Below are positions 1-5,689 of a stretch of 9,331 bases of DNA, one piece after another. Source of the DNA: JAAYZK01 sp964535025 (GTDB taxonomy: Bacteria > Planctomycetota > Phycisphaerae > SM23-33 > FEN-1343); the NCBI GenBank assembly GCA_964535025.1, contig CAZHRW010000246.1, positions 1 through 9,331 of the forward strand. Direction: 5' to 3'. Within the stretch, counting starts at the first letter, position 1. Every line of letters starts with the position of its first letter. Both the position numbers and the translations under genes were made by a program. The notes beneath the pieces are model-generated. The model was not told the origin of the DNA and did no database searches. It saw only the letters and a program-made list of their open reading frames with translations.

Positions 1-116
1 TGAGCCTCCTCGATGAGCAACGACGCCTTGCGAACTCCCTGTGAACCGCCGTGTACGGACCCGTACGCACGGTGGTGTGGGAGGTGGGGGTGAGCAATCA
101 CCCCCGCCTACCCGAT
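1..116 (+). mobile_element. Group II intron, 3' terminal segment (5' part lies outside the window)
   Basis: The first 116 bases read as the region after the reverse-transcriptase ORF of a bacterial group II intron. There is a short linker (1-42), then domain V (43-76) and domain VI (79-113). The intron ends at ...CCCGAT, position 116, matching the A-Y 3' end of group II introns. The maturase/reverse transcriptase would lie to the left and is not visible; the TGA at 1-3 could be its stop codon, but the frame cannot be checked. The intron is on the same strand as the IS4 transposase that follows. A peptide reading through domain V (YGPVRTVVW) is a typical spurious translation of this RNA, so the ATG at 51 is not a gene start. 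Confidence 0.85.
43..116 (+). ncRNA. Group II intron domains V and VI
   Basis: Domain V is 34 nt (43-76), the canonical length. Bases 45-53 pair with 68-76, including a G48-U73 wobble within the likely catalytic triad C47-G48-C49. A two-base bulge (C66, G67) and a short upper helix (54-57 with 62-65) complete it. The CGC triad is a known alternative to AGC, for example in the Oceanobacillus iheyensis IIC intron; the subclass here is not assigned. Domain VI pairs 79-93 with 98-113, closed by a GCAA tetraloop (94-97), and has a single unpaired A at 110. That A is the branch-point candidate, the seventh base from the 3' end, which is the usual distance. All pairings were traced by eye. Confidence 0.85.
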
Positions 117-117
117 C

Positions 118-146
118 TTGTGGGCGCCCGGTGGACTTACGATAAT
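118..146 (+). promoter_or_regulatory. Candidate sigma70 promoter for the IS4 transposase
   Basis: TTGTGG at 118-123 and GATAAT at 141-146 are separated by exactly 17 bp. Each hexamer is close to TTGACA/TATAAT. Transcription would start near 152-154 and leave a leader of about 75 nt before the ATG at 228. The -35 box begins two bases after the last base of the group II intron. Confidence 0.55.
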
Positions 147-179
147 GTGTTCGGCCCTCCGTGGCCGATGAGAGCTGTG

Positions 180-224
180 GCCCTCCTTGGCTTGTGTGCC
201 CCACAAGAGCCAGGGAGGGCTTTT
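180..224 (+). promoter_or_regulatory. RBS-sequestering, terminator-like hairpin in the transposase leader
   Basis: Bases 180-190 pair with 210-220 (11 bp, one T-G wobble). After a two-base bulge (A208, G209), 191-196 pair with 202-207 around a 5-nt loop. TTTT (221-224) follows directly, as in an intrinsic terminator. The 3' arm contains GGGAGGG (213-219), the Shine-Dalgarno sequence for the ATG at 228. The folded form could therefore end transcription and hide the RBS. Restricting transposase expression this way is known in principle for other IS elements; the role here is inferred. Confidence 0.6.
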
Positions 225-227
225 GCT

Positions 228-1655
228 ATGACTACAGTACCTGTCCCTGCCGCGACCGGCAACACTCCGTTCGACGATGTGCTCCGCCCGTTCCTCCAGC
301 AGGGCGGCCTGCCCTTTGCCGACGTCCTCAGCGCCGAGACCATCGAACAGGCCTTCGACCGACACGACGCCCTGTTCGCCACCGACGCGGTCTTCTCCAC
401 GCCTCTGGTGCTGTGGGCCTTCCTCGCCCAGACCCTGCGCGACGGCAAAGGCGCCGCCTGTGCCGCCGCCGTCGCCGATATCGCCACCTACGCCCTGCAG
501 ACCGGACGGCCCGTCCCCTGCGGCGACACGGGCGACTACTGTCGCGCCCGCGCCAAGCTCGACTTGGCCGCCCTGCGGGACCTGGTCGGCCACACCGCCG
601 ACCACCTCCAACAGAACGCCCCGCCCGACTGGCTGTGGCACGGCCGACACGCCAAGCTCGTCGACGGCTTCACCTTCACCATGGCCGACACGCCGGCCAA
701 CCAGGACGTCTACCCCCAACAGAAGACGCAGGCTCCCGGCGTGGGTCTGCCCATCGCCCGGGCGGTCGCCGTCCTGTCCTTGGCCACCGCGGCGGTCCAC
801 GACCTGGCCGTCGGGCCCTACGCCGGCAAGGAGACCGGCGAGACAGCCTTGCTGCGAACCGTGATGGACGCCTTCGATCCCGGCGACGTGGCCGTCTTCG
901 ACCGGTGCCTGGGCTCCTATATGATGGTGGCCCAGTTGATCGGTCGCGGCGTCGACGTCTGCACCCGACTGCACCAGCGCCGATCGGACGACCTGTGCCA
1001 GGGTCGGCCGTTGGGGCCCTGCGATCGGCGGGTCACCTGGACGCGGCCGGTACGGCCGGCGTGGATGTCGCCGGAGCAGTACGCGCAGATCCCCCCGACG
1101 ATGACGCTACGGATGATCCGGTTCGACATCACCGAGCCGCACCGGCGCGTGGAGTCGATCACCGTGGTGACGACGTTGACCGATCCGGCAGCCTATCCGG
1201 CCGAGGCCATCGCCGACCTGTTCGGCTACAGGTGGAATGCGGAATTGGACATCCGCGCGATCAAGGCGACGCTGAGGCTGGACCACGTGCCGTGCAAGAG
1301 TCCGGCGATGGTTCACCGGCACCTGTGGGTAACGCTGCTGGGGTACACCCTCATCCGCAAGGTGATCGCCACGGCCGCGGCGGTTCACGCCAAGCAGCCG
1401 CGACAGTTGGGCTTCACGCGTGCGTGTCAGGAGGTCCTCTCGTCGTGGATGCTGCTGGCCAGCGGGGCGTGTCGGGATGTGCGGGGGTTGGTTGACGGCG
1501 CGTTGAAGCGGATCGCCGCCAACGAGGTGGCCAACCGTCCCGGCCGCATCGAACCCCGCGCCGTCAAACGCCGTCCCAAGCCCCACAAGCTGCTGAGGAC
1601 CTCACGACAGCAATGGAAACGCCAGTGGTACAAGGAGCACCCGTCATGTAACTAA
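228..1655 (+). CDS. IS4-family DDE transposase
   Basis: Transposase of 475 aa that would cut and rejoin the ends of its IS. The catalytic triad looks intact: D146 in LVDGFTF, D225 in VFDRCLGSY, and E339 in the C1 signature YRWNAELDIRAIK, whose K346 sits seven residues after the Glu as in IS4-type Y(2)R(3)E(6)K boxes. The first Y of that box is replaced by F. An N-terminal helical region precedes the RNase-H-like core, and the C-terminal tail is rich in Lys and Arg. The start at 228 is chosen because GGGAGGG lies 8 bases upstream; the longer open frame from 51 runs through intron RNA and leader sequence. The frame is uninterrupted, so the copy may be functional. The subgroup within IS4 was not determined. 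Confidence 0.9.
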   Translation: MTTVPVPAATGNTPFDDVLRPFLQQGGLPFADVLSAETIEQAFDRHDALFATDAVFSTPLVLWAFLAQTLRDGKGAACAAAVADIATYALQTGRPVPCGDTGDYCRARAKLDLAALRDLVGHTADHLQQNAPPDWLWHGRHAKLVDGFTFTMADTPANQDVYPQQKTQAPGVGLPIARAVAVLSLATAAVHDLAVGPYAGKETGETALLRTVMDAFDPGDVAVFDRCLGSYMMVAQLIGRGVDVCTRLHQRRSDDLCQGRPLGPCDRRVTWTRPVRPAWMSPEQYAQIPPTMTLRMIRFDITEPHRRVESITVVTTLTDPAAYPAEAIADLFGYRWNAELDIRAIKATLRLDHVPCKSPAMVHRHLWVTLLGYTLIRKVIATAAAVHAKQPRQLGFTRACQEVLSSWMLLASGACRDVRGLVDGALKRIAANEVANRPGRIEPRAVKRRPKPHKLLRTSRQQWKRQWYKEHPSCN

Positions 1656-1691
1656 CTGCCAAGACAATAGGATAGCGACGGCAGTGCCATT

Positions 1692-1738
1692 CGGGTCAGA
1701 CCCCTTTGTGTGGCGGGAAAGGGGTCTGACCCCTTTAG
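1692..1738. repeat. REP-like palindromes, pair in inverted orientation
   Basis: The unit at 1718-1736 is AAAGGGGTC-T-GACCCCTTT, a perfect 9-bp palindrome around one base. A shorter unit at 1692-1707 (CGGGTC-A-GACCCCTTT) carries the opposite central base, so the two lie as inverted copies 10 bp apart. They start about 36 bases after the transposase stop codon. Palindromes with this GGGGTC(T/A)GACCCC core are, to my knowledge, dispersed repeats in many bacterial genomes. They could also act as a bidirectional transcription stop behind the IS. Confidence 0.7.
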
Positions 1739-1777
1739 CTCCTGTAGCTGTCGTAACCTCTGAGTGCGCAGCACTAT

Positions 1778-1815
1778 AAAAGGGGTCTGAACCCTTTAGC
1801 GAGCCCCTTTAGCTG
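1778..1815 (+). repeat. REP-like repeat, degenerate direct copy plus partial copy
   Basis: AAAAGGGGTCTGAACCCTTTAGC (1778-1800, positions given because it exceeds a short motif) repeats the unit at 1718-1739 as a direct copy about 61 bp downstream. It has one substitution (C to A) that weakens the palindrome. A partial unit, GCCCCTTTAGCTG, follows at 1803-1815. It matches the CCTGTAGCTG after the first copy, so the repeat unit appears to include a TAGCTG tail. Confidence 0.65.
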
Positions 1816-2110
1816 TTTCCGATCCGACCTGCCGGGGGTGACCTGTAGGCCCCGAGGGGGACGACGGGGCTTGGTCTCTTCGTGGTCCGGTGCTGCGTGG
1901 TGGCGCTGGGCGGGGGCCGTGGCGGTGGGGGGCCGAATGTCCTGGCCCTGCCGCAGTTTGCAGGGCCTGCGGGGCGGCGGGGAGGGGGTGGGGCGCCGAA
2001 AGCCTGCAAGTGCCTGGAGCTAGGTGGTTTGTGTATCCCGGCGGCTGGGGCGTTCGCCTGCGGGGCGGTGGTGGATCTGCGAGGTGGCCAAATCGATGGT
2101 CTGTGCGGAC
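1816..2110. other. G-rich intergenic stretch without a recognisable gene
   Basis: The plus strand is strongly G-biased, with many GGGG runs. Frames that stay open here translate into low-complexity Gly/Trp/Arg (plus) or Pro/Arg (minus) strings with no family resemblance, so I call no gene. Recognisable structures are a perfect 8-bp inverted repeat, GGCCCTGC (1944-1951) with GCAGGGCC (1960-1967), and a G-quadruplex motif listed separately. No tRNA-like cloverleaf was seen. Confidence 0.6.
1971..1993 (+). other. Predicted G-quadruplex motif
   Basis: Four G-runs (GGGG 1971-1974, GGGG 1979-1982, GGGGG 1984-1988, GGGG 1990-1993) are separated by loops of 4, 1 and 1 bases. Very short loops and runs of four or more G favour a stable quadruplex in the plus strand. 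It lies about 230 bases upstream of the small gene at 2205 and just after the 8-bp inverted repeat at 1944-1967. Function is unknown. Confidence 0.5.
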
Positions 2111-2112
2111 AA

Positions 2113-2118
2113 TATAAT
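2113..2118 (+). promoter_or_regulatory. Consensus -10 box upstream of the small membrane protein gene
   Basis: TATAAT at 2113-2118 is a perfect -10 hexamer in an otherwise GC-rich region, preceded by A/T-rich bases. No good -35 box lies 16-18 bp upstream (the sequence there is about AAATCG), so the promoter would be weak or activator-dependent. A transcript would start near 2125 and carry a leader of about 80 nt. Confidence 0.4.
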
Positions 2119-2204
2119 GTAAACTACCTAGGGTCGGGGCATGGATCCGGCGGAGGATGACGTTTACCCCGGTGACTCGCGGCACTCCGTCCAGAGGGAC
2201 TGTG

Positions 2205-2528
2205 ATGAAGAGACTACTCAAGCTGATCCTGGTAGCGGCCCTGTGCGCGGGCTTCTATACGCTGGGCCAGCGCCCGGACAGCCCCCGCATCGCCGACTGG
2301 CTCGACCGACCCGCCGAGACGGCCGACGCCGACCACCAGAGCGACCGGTCCGAATGGATCGACACCACCCTCGACCGGGCCCGCAGCGGGCTTCGCACCG
2401 CACTGCGCTACATCGCCGGCGAGGACGCCGCCGAGAAAGAACCCGAGGAGGTCGCGACCCAAACGCCGTCGACGGCCGAGCCGCTCTCGGCACGCCGCCA
2501 AAGGCAGCCGATCCCCCAGTGCTGGTAG
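2205..2528 (+). CDS. Small membrane-anchored protein of unknown function
   Basis: Hypothetical protein of 107 aa; I do not recognise a family. The N-terminus MKRLLKLILVAALCAGFYTL has three basic residues followed by one hydrophobic segment (about residues 4-20), so it is a signal anchor or uncleaved signal peptide. The Cys at 14 is preceded by AAL, a poor lipobox, so a lipoprotein is unlikely. The rest (about 25-107) is highly charged, probably helical around 45-70 and low-complexity near the C-terminus, and should face outside. The start at 2205 is chosen for AGAGGGA (2193-2199) 5 nt upstream and because it begins the membrane segment; an in-frame ATG at 2157 would place 16 extra residues before it. 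The gene stands alone between a TATAAT box and an intrinsic terminator. Confidence 0.65.
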   Translation: MKRLLKLILVAALCAGFYTLGQRPDSPRIADWLDRPAETADADHQSDRSEWIDTTLDRARSGLRTALRYIAGEDAAEKEPEEVATQTPSTAEPLSARRQRQPIPQCW

Positions 2529-2580
2529 GGGACCCGAGCCGGCCGGCCCCGCCGGGGCGCGATCGACACGATTAAACCGC

Positions 2581-2612
2581 AATGCCCACGCGACGCCCGC
2601 GTGGGCGTTTTT
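2581..2612 (+). terminator. Intrinsic terminator after the small membrane protein gene
   Basis: GCCCACGC (2584-2591) pairs perfectly with GCGTGGGC (2599-2606) around a 7-nt loop, followed by TTTTT (2608-2612). Flanking A2581-A2582 can extend the stem. This is a textbook Rho-independent terminator, about 55 bases after the stop codon at 2528, and it separates the gene from the xylB operon. Confidence 0.85.
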
Positions 2613-2646
2613 CTATGGACGCCCCACGTCCTCCCCTCCGCAGGCC

Positions 2647-2665
2647 GTCCGTCTTTTGGACGGAC
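2647..2665. promoter_or_regulatory. Inverted repeat upstream of the xylB promoter
   Basis: GTCCGTC (2647-2653) and GACGGAC (2659-2665) form a perfect 7-bp inverted repeat around TTTTG. It lies 44 bp upstream of the xylB -35 box and has no T-tract behind it. It is therefore more likely a protein-binding site (activator or repressor of the sugar operon) than a terminator. No regulator gene is visible to pair with it. Confidence 0.35.
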
Positions 2666-2709
2666 AGGATAGGCCGCTTTCGCTATTGCTCCTCGGGCGG
2701 CCCGGCCCG

Positions 2710-2738
2710 TTGCATCGTCGGCGGGGCGGGCCTATGAT
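2710..2738 (+). promoter_or_regulatory. Candidate sigma70 promoter for the xylB-fucosidase operon
   Basis: TTGCAT (2710-2715) and TATGAT (2733-2738) are separated by 17 bp. The start would be near 2745, giving a leader of about 40 nt to the xylB ATG. The candidate eno promoter also has TTGCAT as its -35 box. Confidence 0.6.
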
Positions 2739-2783
2739 GGCCCGCGGTCAATCCACAACCCTCTGACAGACCCGGAGCAAGCG

Positions 2784-4331
2784 ATGGCTTACCTGATGGG
2801 CATCGACGTGGCGACCAGCGGCGTCAAGACGATCATCATCACGCCGGACGGCACGACGGTCGGCGAAGGGTTCGAGACGTACCCGACGTCCACGCCCCAG
2901 CCCGGCTGGGTCGAGCAGGATCCCCACGACTGGTGGCGCTCGACCGTCGCGTCGATCCGCCGGGCGCTGGACGGCGCCGCCGTCGACCCCGGCGAGATCG
3001 CCGGGATCGGCCTGTCGGGGCAGATGCACGGGGCGACGTTCCTCGACGCCGACGGCCGGCCCCTGCGGCCGTGCCTGATCTGGGCCGATACCCGGACCGG
3101 GCCGCAGTGCGAACGGCTGGAAACGCTGTTCGGCCACGACAAGCTCGTCGAACTGACGTGCAATCCGGCCCTGGCGAGCTTCACGGCGACGAAGATCATG
3201 TGGGTCCAGGAGCACCAGCCGGAGATCTTCGCCGCCGCACACAAGGTGCTGCTGCCGAAGGACTACATCCGCTTCAAGCTCACCGGCGTCTACGCGACGG
3301 AACTGTCCGACGCGTCGGGCACGTCGCTGCTGGATGTGCGCAACCGCCGCTGGTCGACGGCGGTGCTCGAGGGGCTGGGGATCCCCGCGTCGATGATGCC
3401 GGATGTCTACGAGTCGGCGCACGTCAGCGGCCGGATCTCGCCGGCCGCGGCGGCCGAGACGGGCCTGGCCGAGGGCACGCCGGTCGTCGGCGGCGCCGGC
3501 GACGTGGCGGCCGGGGCGGTCGGCAGCGGGGCGACCCGCGGCGGGATCGTCACGATCATCATGGGCTCGGGGGGGATCGTCTTCGCCGGCACCGACACGG
3601 TGGTGATGGACAAGGCCAACGCCATGCAGACCTGCTGCCACGCGGTGGAGAACATGTGGCACGTCATGGGCGTGATGCTCTCGTGCAGCTTCTCGCTGCG
3701 GTACTTCAAGGAGACCTTCGCTGACGTCGAGACCGCCGAGGCCGAGCGGCTGGGGACGAACGTCTACAAGCTGCTCGACGACCAGGCCGCGACCGTCCCG
3801 CCCGGCAGCGAGGGCCTGATCTTCCTGCCGTACCTCAACGGCGAGCGCACCCCGCACCGCGACCCCTACGCCCGCGGGGCGTTCGTGGGCCTGACGCTGC
3901 GGCACAAGCGGCCGCACTACGTGCGCGCGGTGATGGAGGGCGTCGCGTACGGCCTGCGGGATGCGCTGGAGATTGTCCGCGAGATGGGCACCGAGGTCGA
4001 CCAGGTGCGGGCCGTCGGCGGCGGGGCCTCCAGCCCGCTGTGGCGGCAGATCCTCGCCGATACGTTCGCCTGCCCCGTCGCCACCATCAACATCACCGAG
4101 GCCTCCGCCCTCGGCGTCGCCATCCTCGCCGGCGCGGGGACGGGCGTCTACGACAGCGTCCAGGACGGCTGCGACCGCACCATCCGCATCACCAGCACCA
4201 CCAAGCCGATCGCCGCCAACGTGGGCGTCTACGACGGCTACTACCGGCGCTTCCGGGCGCTCTACCCGGCGCTGAAACAGCCCTTCCGCGATCTGGCCGA
4301 GTACACCGAACAGGTCGCCAACGGCCGCTGA
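2784..4331 (+). CDS. xylB: Xylulokinase (FGGY-family carbohydrate kinase)
   Basis: Phosphorylates D-xylulose to D-xylulose 5-phosphate with ATP in the cytoplasm, feeding the pentose phosphate pathway (EC 2.7.1.17). The 515-aa protein is slightly longer than E. coli XylB (484 aa) and matches along its length. It shows MGIDVATSGVK (5-15) with D8 in the first phosphate loop, GLSGQMHGATFLD (76-88) with the xylulokinase-type QMHG, LLPKDYIRFKLTG (156-168), and GGAGDVAAGAVG (236-247) whose D240 corresponds to the catalytic base. FLPYLNGERTPHRD (347-360) and the FGGY C-terminal signature GGGASSPLWRQILAD (412-426) follow. The segment equivalent to E. coli LGTSG reads MGSGG (260-264), a small change. 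GGAG (2774-2777) lies 6 nt before the ATG. The fucosidase gene follows after 25 bp. A related FGGY substrate such as fuculose is possible given that neighbour, but the QMHG motif favours xylulose. Confidence 0.9.
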   Translation: MAYLMGIDVATSGVKTIIITPDGTTVGEGFETYPTSTPQPGWVEQDPHDWWRSTVASIRRALDGAAVDPGEIAGIGLSGQMHGATFLDADGRPLRPCLIWADTRTGPQCERLETLFGHDKLVELTCNPALASFTATKIMWVQEHQPEIFAAAHKVLLPKDYIRFKLTGVYATELSDASGTSLLDVRNRRWSTAVLEGLGIPASMMPDVYESAHVSGRISPAAAAETGLAEGTPVVGGAGDVAAGAVGSGATRGGIVTIIMGSGGIVFAGTDTVVMDKANAMQTCCHAVENMWHVMGVMLSCSFSLRYFKETFADVETAEAERLGTNVYKLLDDQAATVPPGSEGLIFLPYLNGERTPHRDPYARGAFVGLTLRHKRPHYVRAVMEGVAYGLRDALEIVREMGTEVDQVRAVGGGASSPLWRQILADTFACPVATINITEASALGVAILAGAGTGVYDSVQDGCDRTIRITSTTKPIAANVGVYDGYYRRFRALYPALKQPFRDLAEYTEQVANGR

Positions 4332-4356
4332 GGCCGACCGAGGAGACCCTCCAGCG

Positions 4357-5643
4357 ATGCTCGAAACGATCCCCACGCCCGGCGACACGTCGTGGTTCGT
4401 TCGCGACCGGTTCGGCCTGTTCATCCATTGGGGCCTGTACGCCATGGCGGCGCGGCACGAGTGGGTCAAGAGCCGCGAGGCGATGACCGACGAGCAGTAC
4501 GCCCCGTACTTCCAGTACTTCGACCCGGACCTGTACGACCCCCGCGCCTGGGCCCGGGCGGCCCGCGAGGCGGGCATGAAATACTTCGTGGTGACCACCA
4601 AGCACCACGAGGGGTTCTGCCTGTGGGACTCGAAACTCACCGAGTATAAGGCCCCCAACACGCCCGCCGGGCGGGACCTGCTGCGGCCGATGGTCGAGGC
4701 GTTCCGCGCCGAGGGGCTCCGCGTGGGGTTCTATCACTCCCTGATCGACTGGCACCACCGGCAGTACCTCATCGACCCGTACAACCACCCGCAGAGGAAA
4801 CACCCCGAGCGCGAGCAGATGAACGCCGGGCGCGACTCGGCGAAATACGCCGAGTACCTGCATGGGCAGGTCCGCGAGTTGCTCACCGAGTACGGCCCGG
4901 TCGACATCCTGTGGACCGACTTCAGCTTCCAGACGGATCAGCCCGAGGGCAAGGGCCGCGACGTCTGGCAGAGCGAGAAGCTTTACGCCATGATCCGCGA
5001 GCTGCAGCCGGACATCATCCTCAACGACCGGCTCGACCTCGACGACGGCTGGGACATCAAGACGCCCGAGCAGTACCAGCCGCGGCAGTGGCTGCGCGTG
5101 GACGGCCGTCCGGTGGTCTGGGAGGCGTGCCAGACGTTCAGCGGCTCGTGGGGCTACCACCGCGACGAGGCCACGTGGAAGAGCCCCGAGCAACTCGTGC
5201 GGATGCTCATCGACACCGTGAGCAAGGGCGGCAACCTGCTGCTGAACGTCGGGCCGACCGCCCGGGGCGAGTTCGACGCCCGCGCCGCCGACCGCCTGGC
5301 CGCGATGGGCCGCTGGATGAAATATCACGGCCGGTCGATCTACGGCTGCACGCAGGCGCCCGAGGCGCTGGCCGCCCCGCCCGACTGCCGCCTGACGTAC
5401 AACCCCGACACGCGTCGTCTCTACGTCCACGTCTTCGCCTGGCCGACCCGCCTGCTGCACCTGGACGGTTTCGCCGGGCGGATCAAGTACGCCCAATTGC
5501 TCAACGACGCCTCCGAGGTCCCCGTCGGCCTCTCTCGCGAAGCGACCATCCAGCGGGTCGACATGGGCGCCGAGACGGTCACGCTCCGTCTGCCGGTGCG
5601 CAAGCCGGACGTGGTGGTGCCGGTGATCGAGCTATTCCTGTGA
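4357..5643 (+). CDS. Alpha-L-fucosidase, glycoside hydrolase family 29
   Basis: Releases terminal L-fucose from glycans by a retaining mechanism (EC 3.2.1.51). The 428-aa protein has a GH29 TIM-barrel: RFGLFIHWGLYA (18-29), YFVVTTKHHEGFCLWDS (76-92) with the substrate-binding KHHEGF, GFYHSLIDWHH (124-134), and GPVDILWTDFSF (180-191) where D188 is the likely nucleophile. WEACQTFSGSWGYH (255-268) and KGGNLLLNVGPTARGEF (290-306) also fit. The acid/base Glu is poorly conserved in GH29; E256 is only a candidate. From about 340 a beta-rich C-terminal domain follows. There is no signal peptide, so it should act in the cytoplasm on imported fucosides. AGGAG (4341-4345) lies 11 nt before the ATG. It is co-transcribed with xylB and a terminator follows. 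No fucose isomerase, aldolase or transporter is visible. Confidence 0.88.
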   Translation: MLETIPTPGDTSWFVRDRFGLFIHWGLYAMAARHEWVKSREAMTDEQYAPYFQYFDPDLYDPRAWARAAREAGMKYFVVTTKHHEGFCLWDSKLTEYKAPNTPAGRDLLRPMVEAFRAEGLRVGFYHSLIDWHHRQYLIDPYNHPQRKHPEREQMNAGRDSAKYAEYLHGQVRELLTEYGPVDILWTDFSFQTDQPEGKGRDVWQSEKLYAMIRELQPDIILNDRLDLDDGWDIKTPEQYQPRQWLRVDGRPVVWEACQTFSGSWGYHRDEATWKSPEQLVRMLIDTVSKGGNLLLNVGPTARGEFDARAADRLAAMGRWMKYHGRSIYGCTQAPEALAAPPDCRLTYNPDTRRLYVHVFAWPTRLLHLDGFAGRIKYAQLLNDASEVPVGLSREATIQRVDMGAETVTLRLPVRKPDVVVPVIELFL

Positions 5644-5668
5644 ACGGAAGGCTTGAGGCTTGAGGAAC

Positions 5669-5689
5669 GGCCGCGGCGGCGGCTTTTTT
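5669..5689 (+). terminator. Intrinsic terminator of the xylB-fucosidase operon
   Basis: GCCGC (5670-5674) pairs with GCGGC (5679-5683) around a 4-nt loop, followed by six T (5684-5689). The short all-GC stem and T-run are typical of a Rho-independent terminator. Its end touches the stop codon (5689-5691) of the convergent gene on the other strand. No matching T-run exists in the reverse direction, so it probably works for the plus strand only. Confidence 0.7.

Larger units (their letters stand above)
117..1690 (+). mobile_element. IS4-family insertion sequence body, ends not defined
   Basis: A complete transposase gene with its own promoter and leader lies between the group II intron end (116) and the REP-like repeats (from 1692). 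I compared 117-180 with the reverse complement of 1656-1720 and found no convincing terminal inverted repeat, nor a target-site duplication. The coordinates are therefore only limits set by neighbouring features. If the intron inserted into the IS, the true left end is upstream of the intron and outside the window. Confidence 0.5.

Noticed and set aside
51..227. Extended N-terminus for the transposase starting at the ATG at 51
   Set aside because: This stretch is group II intron domain V/VI, promoter and leader hairpin. The RBS and family-like N-terminus point to the ATG at 228.
117..1720. Terminal inverted repeats of the IS4 element
   Set aside because: No convincing match was found between the left flank (117-180) and the reverse complement of the right flank (1656-1720). 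The 6-bp ACTGCC/GGCAGT repeat (1655-1660, 1680-1685) is too short and lies on one side only.
1692..1815. CRISPR array
   Set aside because: Units are palindromic, differ in orientation and sequence, have unequal spacing and number only three to four; no cas genes are present.
1796..2221. Possible minus-strand gene of 141 aa in the G-rich block
   Set aside because: Pro/Arg/His low-complexity peptide, no RBS or family signal, crossing the REP-like repeat and the start of the small plus-strand gene.
2748..4661. Long open frame on the minus strand opposite xylB and the fucosidase
   Set aside because: Low-complexity Arg/Val/Gly/Asp-rich translation with no family resemblance; it is a shadow of the GC-rich coding strand, where two full-length recognisable enzymes lie.
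4189..5496. Long minus-strand open frame opposite the GH29 gene
   Set aside because: Same reason: a compositional shadow of a well-supported gene, with no motif.
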